Assembly (NCBI GenBank): GCA_026992695.1
Contig: JALWYP010000037.1
Span: forward strand, 1-8,817
Source of the DNA: Flavobacteriaceae bacterium
GTDB lineage: Bacteria; Bacteroidota; Bacteroidia; Flavobacteriales; Flavobacteriaceae
Direction: 5' to 3'
DNA: 8,817 bases
This document shows, piece by piece, positions 1 to 7,000 of the stretch. The notes beneath the pieces were generated by a model that saw nothing but the letters and a program-made list of their open reading frames with translations, searched no databases and was not told where the DNA came from. Numbering within the stretch: position 1 is the first letter of the stretch; each line of letters begins with the position of its first letter. The position numbers were made by a program, and so were the translations under genes.

Positions 1-127
1 ATACGATTAGTCGTAAACTGTAGAAAAAAGTTACATAATGATTTTACCAAAGGAATAATTGTGATAATTATCCTGCCAAAGGTGAATTATTAAAAAAACA
101 AATCTATTATATGGTACCGAAACTTCT
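1..127. other. Non-coding edge region with small repeats
   Basis: No convincing coding region is seen here. The stretch lies downstream of the minus-strand membrane-protein gene. It contains CCAAAGG twice (47-53 and 76-82), each followed by an AATTATT-like sequence. Between the copies is an imperfect hairpin: 51-60 pairs with 66-74 around the loop GTGAT, giving 9 pairs with A55 bulged. A short inverted repeat, TACGA-TTAG-TCGTA, sits at 2-15. None of these is followed by a T-tract on either strand, so I do not call a terminator for the adjacent gene. Confidence 0.5.
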
Positions 128-541
128 CTACACTTTTCGAGAAACCAAACTTACTAAGATTCCCATTATTGCAAAAAACACAATGTAAATCACTCCATTA
201 ACAAGTTGTGCATTTAAATTAAATACGTTGGTTGTGGCATAATCTATCATTCCGGCACCAAAACCAAAGAGTACTCCCATACGTAGCCCAAAGCGCAAAC
301 CGCTTTTAAATCGATGACGTCCACCGCTCCATTTTTGATAAATAGACGAAAAAAGTAACCCTTGAATTAAACACCCTATTGCCAAAAACATAAAATCGGG
401 CATTTCTTTGTCAACTCCGCTGGCAGAGCCTAAATTGGACAGCAAAAAATTACTGGCAAGAATTCCCCACAACAAATAACCGCCAAAAAATGACCAAATA
501 GCTGCAACAAGGGCACTTAAAAGATTTTTTTTAGATAGCAT
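128..541 (-). CDS. Four-helix integral membrane protein, function unknown
   Basis: This 137-residue protein is not assigned to a family. It shows four hydrophobic segments, at about residues 7-29, 49-69, 83-103 and 112-133. A basic, Gly/Arg/Lys-rich loop (about 69-83, containing GGRHRFKSG) separates segments 2 and 3, and a more acidic loop (GVDKEMPD, about 42-49) separates 1 and 2. By the positive-inside rule the basic loop should be cytoplasmic, which would also put both termini in the cytoplasm. Segment 3 is glycine-rich (GLRFGLRMGVLFGFGAG), as in tightly packed helices. The ATG at 541-539 is the only sensible start and has no Shine-Dalgarno sequence, as is common in Bacteroidota. The stop is TAG. 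It stands alone, divergent from the decarboxylase operon, and nothing nearby suggests its role. That it is a real gene is fairly sure; its function is open. Confidence 0.8.
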   Translation of the reverse strand: MLSKKNLLSALVAAIWSFFGGYLLWGILASNFLLSNLGSASGVDKEMPDFMFLAIGCLIQGLLFSSIYQKWSGGRHRFKSGLRFGLRMGVLFGFGAGMIDYATTNVFNLNAQLVNGVIYIVFFAIMGILVSLVSRKV

Positions 542-577
542 ACGATATTTTTTTAGTTGATTAGCGGTAACAAGTTA

Positions 578-586
578 CAAAAAATA
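578..586 (-). promoter_or_regulatory. Weak candidate -7 box for the membrane-protein gene
   Basis: Read on the minus strand this is TATTTTTTG, which is the Bacteroidota -7 consensus TAnnTTTG with one extra base. TTG-like sequences lie 16-21 bases further upstream on the same strand (about 603-612). The distance to the start codon at 541 is plausible. The extra base makes this only a tentative call. Confidence 0.22.
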
Positions 587-608
587 GTTTATTCTTTAAA
601 ATCAATAC

Positions 609-624
609 AAAACACCCGTGTTTT
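609..624. repeat. Inverted repeat AAAACAC-CC-GTGTTTT in a divergent intergenic region
   Basis: Seven-base arms (609-615 and 618-624) are perfectly complementary around a CC centre. No gene ends here on either strand, so a transcription terminator makes little sense despite the trailing Ts. The repeat lies 27 bases upstream of the -7 box of the decarboxylase operon, close to where polymerase would contact the -33 region, and also upstream of the divergent membrane-protein gene. This placement suits a repressor or activator site, but no regulator is visible to pair with it. Confidence 0.35.
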
Positions 625-650
625 TTCATCTAAATTCAACTTTTAAATCT

Positions 651-658
651 TATTTTTG
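651..658 (+). promoter_or_regulatory. Probable -7 box of the decarboxylase-flavoprotein operon
   Basis: TATTTTTG matches the Bacteroidota -7 consensus TAnnTTTG exactly. Transcription would begin around 664-666 and give a leader of only about 14 bases before the ATG at 679. No clear TTG is seen at the -33 position, where the sequence is T-rich (about 619-630). Confidence 0.6.
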
Positions 659-678
659 CAACGATAAAAAAAGGAATA

Positions 679-2115
679 ATGACTAGGAAAAACAGTACGT
701 TAGAATTACCCGAAGAACAAATGAAATCCTATGGTTACCACGTAGTTGATGCTGTAGTAGAACATTTTTGTGAACAAAAAAATAAACTTCCGGTAGCTAT
801 TGCATCTCGGGAAGAAATGGACCATTTATTTCGGGAAGAAGCACCCGAAAATCCTACACAACCCAAGCAAGTTTTAGACTTTGTATTGGACAAAGTAATG
901 ACACAAAGTACCATCGTTTCGCACCCAAAGGCGTATTCTTTTGTACCGGGACCCAGCAACTACATCAGTGCTATGGCAGATACGCTTGCCACCGGATTTA
1001 ATATTTTTTCGGGCGGTTGGGCAGCCTCTCCGGCAGCAGCCGAATTGGAAATAATAACCCTACAGTGGTTGCTGAAAATTTTTGGGTTTCCGGCAAAAAA
1101 AGGAGGCGGAATTTTCACCAGCGGTGGCTCTATGGCAAACCTTACCGCTATTGTTACGGCACGAAATATTAAATGTGGTGATGATTTCTCGAAGGCAGTT
1201 ATTTATCTTTCAGACCAAGCACATTCTTCCAACATTAAAGCCATTCGAATTCTTGGTTTTAGAAAGCACCAAATAAGAATCATCCCAACCAATTTGGAGT
1301 TTGAGTTTTCTTTAAACAAATTAAAAAATGCCATTGCCAAAGATAAACTACAAGGCTTACAACCTTTTTGCGTAATTGCAACAGCCGGAACCACCAATAC
1401 CGGAACGGTAGATCCCCTTACAAAAATAGCTCAAATATGTAAAAAAGAAAATCTTTGGTTTCATATTGACGGAGCTTACGGAGGCGCTGCCATTCTTTCT
1501 AAAGAAGGAAAAAAGCTATTAAAAGGAATTGAAAAAGCAGATTCGCTTACCGTAGATCCTCATAAATGGTTTTTTCAACCCTACGAAATGGGATGCTTAC
1601 TCATTAGAAATCACAAATATTTAAAAGGAACTTTTACCGAAAAACCCGAATATTTACGCGATGTGGAAGGCAATCAATCCGAAATTAACTTCTACGACCA
1701 CGGCGTCCAACTCACCCGAAGGTTTAGAGCGTTAAAATTTTATATGAGTATTAAAACCTTCGGATTAAAAGCCTTTAGAAATGCTATTTCTTACAATATT
1801 CATCTTGCAGAACAGGTAGAAGATTTACTACGTACAAGCCCTAACTGGGAAGTAATTTCGCCGGCAACATTGGCGGTTATTAATTTTAGATACAATCCTA
1901 TTCCAACTAATTTATCTGAAAAAGAACTCGATAAATTAAACGAATACATTTCAAAAAAAGTAATGGAAAGCCGACAAGCACTTTTGGTTACCACCGTGCT
2001 TAACAACCAAATCGTTTTACGAATGTGTTTAATCAATCCACGAACTTCGTTGCAAGATGTAAAAGATACGCTTAATCTTTGTGCAAGTTTTGCTAAAGAA
2101 AAAAGCAAATGTTAA
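679..2115 (+). CDS. PLP-dependent group II amino-acid decarboxylase
   Basis: A 478-residue fold-type I enzyme of the aromatic-L-amino-acid/glutamate decarboxylase family, at normal family length. It is expected to remove CO2 from an amino acid in the cytoplasm and give an amine. Visible motifs are HPKAYSFVPGPSNY (82-95), the phosphate-binding TSGGSMAN (147-154), SDQAHSS (178-184) with the PLP-stacking His182, HIDGAYGG (262-269) with Asp264 for the pyridine nitrogen, and DPHKW (293-297) with Schiff-base Lys296. Tyr325 in the loop KPEYLRD aligns, by eye, with the catalytic loop tyrosine of animal DOPA decarboxylase, and RRFRALK (347-353) matches the conserved segment after that loop. Keeping His182 and Tyr325 favours true decarboxylation over the aldehyde-synthase variants. 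The start fits the family N-terminus (PEEQMKSYGYHVVDAV) and has AAGGAA at 671-676, close to the ATG. The substrate (aromatic, acidic or other) cannot be settled by eye. Confidence 0.93.
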   Translation: MTRKNSTLELPEEQMKSYGYHVVDAVVEHFCEQKNKLPVAIASREEMDHLFREEAPENPTQPKQVLDFVLDKVMTQSTIVSHPKAYSFVPGPSNYISAMADTLATGFNIFSGGWAASPAAAELEIITLQWLLKIFGFPAKKGGGIFTSGGSMANLTAIVTARNIKCGDDFSKAVIYLSDQAHSSNIKAIRILGFRKHQIRIIPTNLEFEFSLNKLKNAIAKDKLQGLQPFCVIATAGTTNTGTVDPLTKIAQICKKENLWFHIDGAYGGAAILSKEGKKLLKGIEKADSLTVDPHKWFFQPYEMGCLLIRNHKYLKGTFTEKPEYLRDVEGNQSEINFYDHGVQLTRRFRALKFYMSIKTFGLKAFRNAISYNIHLAEQVEDLLRTSPNWEVISPATLAVINFRYNPIPTNLSEKELDKLNEYISKKVMESRQALLVTTVLNNQIVLRMCLINPRTSLQDVKDTLNLCASFAKEKSKC

Positions 2116-3326
2116 ACTATGATGTACTAATTATAGGTGGTGGAGCAGCTGGTTTTTTTACCGCTATAAACACCGCTATTTTTAATTCCAACCTACGTAT
2201 TGCCATAGTAGAACGCGGAAATGAAGTGCTTGGTAAAGTAAAAATTTCGGGAGGCGGAAGATGCAATCTTACCCACGCTATTTTTACACCAAACGAATTA
2301 ATTGAAAACTATCCTCGAGGCGGAAAAGAATTACGGGGTCCCTTTCATCGTTTTTGCACAGGCGATACCATGCAATGGTTTGAAGAAAACAAAGTACCCT
2401 TAAAAATTGAAGAAGACGGAAGGGTTTTTCCTGTTTCAGACACATCACAAACTATTATAGATTGCTTTTCACGGTTAACCGAAAAGTATGGCATTACAGT
2501 ATTAAAAAACCACTCGGTAAAAGATTTTTATAAAGAAAAAGACCAATGGCAAATCCACACTTCAAAGGGTAGTTTTACATCCAAAAAACTAATTGTCACC
2601 ACCGGAAGCAATCCTAAAATATGGAATTTATTAAACCAACTGGGGCATACCATTATTCCGCCTGTACCCTCTCTATTTACCTTTGTTTGTAAAGATAAAA
2701 TTTTTAATAACTTGGCGGGGATTTCGGTGAAAGCAACAATACAAGTGGCTAACACGACATTAACTTCTTACGGTGATTTGTTAATCACACATCAAGGAAT
2801 AAGCGGTCCGGTTGTTTTAAAACTTTCGGCTTGGGGAGCGCGATATTTTTACGATGTTAATTACCGTTTTTCAATTCGTATTAACTGGTTGCCCGACACA
2901 AACAAAGAAATCATCCTTTCGGAATTAAAAAAATACAGAGTTCAATTTTCAAAACAACAAATAACCACCTACAGCCGCTTTGGCTTGCCCAAAAGATTAT
3001 GGATAAATCTGCTAAAACAAACCGGAATTGAAGAAACCTGTAAATGGGCAGACATTTCTAACAAAACCCTGGCAAAACTTACAAAAAACTTAGTTGCTTT
3101 CTCTGTGGAGATCACAGATAAAAACACGTTTAAAGAAGAATTTGTAACTGCCGGAGGTGTTGATTTAAAAGAAATAAATTTTAAAAAATTTGAAAGCAAA
3201 ATACATCCCGGTTTATTTTTTGCGGGCGAAGTATTAAATATCGATGCGGTAACAGGCGGTTTTAATTTTCAAAATGCTTGGACAGGAGGGTATTGCATAG
3301 CCGAAACCTTAAGGAGAAACAACTAA
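2109..3326 (+). CDS. HI0933/BaiN-family FAD-dependent oxidoreductase
   Basis: This 405-residue flavoprotein has the usual length and motif order of the HI0933-like family (relatives include YhiN and BaiN). Residues 5-15 (DVLIIGGGAAG) form the FAD dinucleotide-binding loop, followed by ERGNEVLGKV and the family-specific KISGGGRCNLTH (45-56). Further motifs are EDGRVFP (102-108), THQGISGP (227-234), EFVTAGGVDL (344-353) and a C-terminal FAD-contacting stretch from GLFFAGE to NAWTGG (368-394). These proteins are soluble and bind FAD; most have no proven substrate, and BaiN has been linked to bile-acid reduction in gut clostridia, which should not be carried over here. The ATG overlaps the decarboxylase stop (ATGTTAA, 2109-2115), with only a weak AAGAAAAAAG upstream, so translational coupling is likely. 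The nearby ATG at 2119 is out of frame. The tail overlaps the convergent gene at 3323-3326. Confidence 0.93.
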   Translation: MLNYDVLIIGGGAAGFFTAINTAIFNSNLRIAIVERGNEVLGKVKISGGGRCNLTHAIFTPNELIENYPRGGKELRGPFHRFCTGDTMQWFEENKVPLKIEEDGRVFPVSDTSQTIIDCFSRLTEKYGITVLKNHSVKDFYKEKDQWQIHTSKGSFTSKKLIVTTGSNPKIWNLLNQLGHTIIPPVPSLFTFVCKDKIFNNLAGISVKATIQVANTTLTSYGDLLITHQGISGPVVLKLSAWGARYFYDVNYRFSIRINWLPDTNKEIILSELKKYRVQFSKQQITTYSRFGLPKRLWINLLKQTGIEETCKWADISNKTLAKLTKNLVAFSVEITDKNTFKEEFVTAGGVDLKEINFKKFESKIHPGLFFAGEVLNIDAVTGGFNFQNAWTGGYCIAETLRRNN

Positions 3327-3952
3327 TTATGGGTCAAACTAATAGATCCGTTTCTTGAATATGCTTTAATTAAAAAACTACCGTTTCCTTCCAACTCGTT
3401 TATAACCTTTCCGTTTTTAGATTCACCTATTCCTCTAACCCCGGTTAACGCTTTTACTTTTATATCTGAATCTATAGTAGAAAGAAAGGCATTTCCTTTA
3501 AAAGTTGTTAACTCTAAATTTCCTCTTTGCAATGCAACCTGCAATTTTTTATAATCTCCCGAAACGAACACCGAAGCATTTTCTAATTCAATAGAAACCG
3601 AATACCCCTTGGGAACTTCCATTTTTACGTCGCCAGCTAACACTTTATGCGCAGCCAGTTTATCATTTTCCGGAATAAAAAAAGGAGTAAACGCAGTACC
3701 AATGATTAGATTATCACCTTCAGTTTTTGAAGTTAACACAATATTGGAAGCCGTTTCGCCATGAAATACAGCATTTATTAAAATCACATCTGTTTCTGTA
3801 GAATTTATCGTTAATGAAGAAATATTTTGAGATACAATTCGTATCTTGCCAATGGTTTTACCATCAATTTTTTTTTCAACTCTTTTCTGAGAATATAAAT
3901 TTGCGGTTAAAAACAACAACAGCACAAATACATTACAAAACAATTTATACAT
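3323..3952 (-). CDS. Small secreted beta-rich protein, function unknown
   Basis: A 209-residue protein with an N-terminal signal peptide: a short basic start, hydrophobic residues 6-18 (CNVFVLLLFLTAN), then LYS before Gln22, a common Bacteroidota signal-peptidase I site. Cys6 is inside the hydrophobic core and is not a convincing lipobox. The mature part is a run of short alternating strands (for example SSLTINSTETDVILINAVF and VKMEVPKGYSVSIELENASV) with regularly spaced turns. It resembles DUF4097-type putative adhesins, proteins thought to form a right-handed beta structure, but I cannot confirm that family. No T9SS sorting domain or membrane anchor follows, so the periplasm is the likely location. 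It is divergent from the M36 protease gene over 72 bases and may share its promoter region. Its TAG stop interlocks with the flavoprotein's TAA. No Shine-Dalgarno sequence is seen before the ATG. Confidence 0.82.
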   Translation of the reverse strand: MYKLFCNVFVLLLFLTANLYSQKRVEKKIDGKTIGKIRIVSQNISSLTINSTETDVILINAVFHGETASNIVLTSKTEGDNLIIGTAFTPFFIPENDKLAAHKVLAGDVKMEVPKGYSVSIELENASVFVSGDYKKLQVALQRGNLELTTFKGNAFLSTIDSDIKVKALTGVRGIGESKNGKVINELEGNGSFLIKAYSRNGSISLTHN

Positions 3953-3959
3953 TCAAAAT

Positions 3960-3989
3960 TTTGATTTTAACAAAGATATGATAATTTTG
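3960..3989 (+). promoter_or_regulatory. Promoter of the M36 protease gene
   Basis: TTTG at 3960-3963 and TAATTTTG at 3982-3989 match the Bacteroidota -33 and -7 elements (TTTG and TAnnTTTG) and are 18 bases apart. Transcription would start near 3996, leaving a leader of about 29 bases before the ATG at 4025. That leader is AT-rich and has no Shine-Dalgarno sequence. Confidence 0.65.
3971..3978 (-). promoter_or_regulatory. -7 box of the small secreted-protein gene
   Basis: On the minus strand this reads TATCTTTG, an exact match to TAnnTTTG. The start of transcription would be near 3964, about 12 bases before the ATG at 3952. A TTG on the same strand (4006-4008) is some 27 bases away, longer than usual, so the -33 element is uncertain. 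The box is only 3 bases from the oppositely oriented -7 box of the protease gene. Confidence 0.5.
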
Positions 3990-4024
3990 TAAGAAAATTT
4001 TCACACAATTAATTCCCAAATATA

Positions 4025-7000
4025 ATGCAAACAAAACCTTCTATTTTTTTCACCCTAACAGAATACAAAATTCTTTTTACTTTGGTTTTATCAGTAACCT
4101 TAAGTTTATCATCCTTTGCACAAAGGAAAGAAAAAAAACAAACAAAAGCACAAATAACAACCGTTTCACTTAAAAAATATATTCAAAACAAGCCCGGTTC
4201 TTTTGTTATAACTTCGCAACATACCAGCAAGCAAAGCGGTATAACGCACACCTACCTGCGTCAAGCCCTAAACGGAATTGAAGTATTCGGAACCGAATCC
4301 TCTATGCATACAGATGCTTCGGGAAAAGTAGTGGTAGAACACAATAAGTTTATTGATAATATTCAATCCTTAGTACGAAGTGCTTCTCCCTCGTTTTCTG
4401 CTAAGCAGGCTATATTAAAAACTGCCCAAAAAATGGGCTATTCAGTTTCCGGTTTAACCGAAAAAGAAAAAATAGGCGGAACCAATCAAAAAACTATTTT
4501 TAACGGTGGAGGAATTTCGGGAGTGGATATTCCTGTTCAACTTCAATATTATTTTGAAGAAGGAAAAGGTATCCGTTTAGCTTGGGAACTTTCTATTCAA
4601 GATGTAAATTCGTCAGATTGGTACAACTTTAGAGTAGATGCAAATACCGGTGAAATTTTACATAAAGAAAATTGGACAATCGAATGTTTTACCGAAAACA
4701 CTTCGGTTGTAGGTACCACTTTTGAAGAACCCAAAGAAGAAAAACTATTCTATACCGTAGAAAATAACCCTGCTTTAATAGGAAGTTACAATGTATTTCC
4801 CATTCCTGTCGAATCTCCTAATTTTGGTACTAGATCTAATGTGGTTAATCCCGATAATGCCACGGCATCCCCTTACGGATGGCATGACACCAACGGTATT
4901 GCCGGTGCTGAATACACTTATACTAGAGGAAACAATGCCGATGCGTATGATGACGATAATGGTTCAAATTCCGGTACAGTTGCCAAACATGCAGATGGTG
5001 GTGCAGGATTAAACTTTGATTTCCCTTTTAACCCTGTTTATTCTGCCGGTGATCAATCTGAAAAAGCAGCTGTTACCAATCTATTTTTCTGGACTAATAT
5101 TATGCATGATGTAATGTATTTATATGGTTTTGATGAAGCAAGTGGAAACTTTCAAGAAAACAACTACGGAAACGGGGGTACTGCAAGTGATAGCGTCTGG
5201 GCAGAAGCACAAGATGGTGGTGGAACTTGTAATGCCAACTTTGCCACGCCTACCGATGGTAGCAACCCAAGAACACAAATGTATATCTGTAACTCTAGAG
5301 ATGGTGATGTAGATAATGGTGTAATTGCACACGAATACGGTCACGGTATTTCTACACGGCTTACAGGTGGAGCAGGCAATTCTTCTTGCTTAAATAATGA
5401 AGAACAAATGGGAGAAGGTTGGAGTGACTTTTTCGGACTTGTTTTAACAATCGAACCCGGAGATGCCGGAACCGATTCAAGAGGAATTGGAACTTGGTTG
5501 ATAGGAGAAGGTCCAAACGGAGCTGGTATTAGAACCTATCCGTACAGTACCGATTTTGCTGTTAATCCACATACTTATGATGCCATTAAAACTGAAGTTG
5601 CTCCGCATGGTGTTGGCTCTGTTTGGGCTGCAATGCTTTGGGAAATGACTTGGGATTTAATTGCTGTGCACGGTTTCGACCCCGATGTTTACAACGGAAC
5701 AGGTGGAAACAACATTGCCTTACAATTGGTAATTGAAGGTTTAAAATTACAACCTTGTAGCCCCGGTTTTGTAGATGGTAGAGATGCTATTTTACAAGCA
5801 GATCAAAATCTGTACGGAGGTGCTAACCAATGTACTATTTGGCAAGCATTTGCCAGAAGAGGTTTAGGTTATAGTGCTGTGCAAGGCTCTACAAGTAGTA
5901 AAACTGATGGTACAGAGGCTTTTGACTTACCTCCCGGAACAGCTGCTTTTACAGTTTCAACCAACCAAGTTTGCCAAACTCAAGGAACTCAAAACGGACT
6001 TGGAGGTGGTGTACCTACAGGAGGTACCTATAGCGGTCTCGGTGTTACCGACGATGGCAACGGAACTACTTTTACTTTTGATCCCGTTGCTGCCGGTACA
6101 GGAACAATCACCGTGACTTATACAGTTAACGATGCTTGCTCTGGAGGAGTAGCAAATAAAACCGATACTATTGAAGTTACAGATGGTAACCCTCTTCTTG
6201 TTTGCAAAAATGCAACCGTTACACTTGACGGAAGCGGAAACGCAATAATTAATCAGGCAGATGTAGTTGCCAATTTGCTACCAAGCGGAGCATATACCAT
6301 TGACCAAACCGGAACATTTGCACCCATTGATATTTCAACAGGAGCAGTAAATTTATCGTTAGGAGACGACTCGTCTTCAAATGTTACTTTAGGTTTTACT
6401 TTTAATTTTTTCGGAACCGATTTTACTGCCGTAAATGTTTCGTCTAACGGATACCTTTCTTTTAGCGCTTCAGGTTTAACCGAATATACAAATGACACAT
6501 TACCGGATGTTGCTGTTCCGCAAAATGTAATAGCCGTTGCATGGGATGATTTAGACCCTACTTCCGGAGGAATCATTCGTTATAAAATAGTTGGTACAGC
6601 ACCTAACCGAATAATGATTATTGAATATAACAATGTGCCTCATTATGGAAATGCCGGAATAACAGTAACTACTCAAGTACAACTCTACGAAGGGTCTAAT
6701 AAAATTGAAATACACAGTACCAATATTCAAAGTGACGGAGGTATACGAACCCAAGGTATTGAAAATGGAGATGGTACAACAGCCTATACACCTACCGGAA
6801 GAAACAATACCGACTGGACTGCAACCAACGATTATGTTGCATTTATACCCGTTCCCGGAAATCTTGCTGATAATTGTGGAAACACAGTAACCATAAGTCT
6901 AAGCGATTCTACTTTTACATGTAGAGATATTGGGGATAATCTTGTAACGGTTACTGCCGATGATGGAAACGGAGGTGTTTCAACTTGTGTTGCAACAGTT

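Noticed and set aside
3329..3356. Short hairpin after the flavoprotein stop (GGGTC at 3331-3335 with GATCC at 3345-3349, then TTTCTT)
   Set aside because: The stem is 5 pairs including a G-U, the T-tract is broken, and it lies inside the coding sequence of the convergent gene, so I do not call it a terminator.
3323..3952. Reading the small secreted protein as a lipoprotein because of Cys6
   Set aside because: Cys6 is at the start of the hydrophobic core, not after a lipobox. The LYS-Gln junction at 21/22 fits signal peptidase I better.
5120..5344. Open frames on either strand within the protease catalytic region
   Set aside because: They overlap the conserved zinc-binding region of the protease and their translations have no recognisable motif or start signal.
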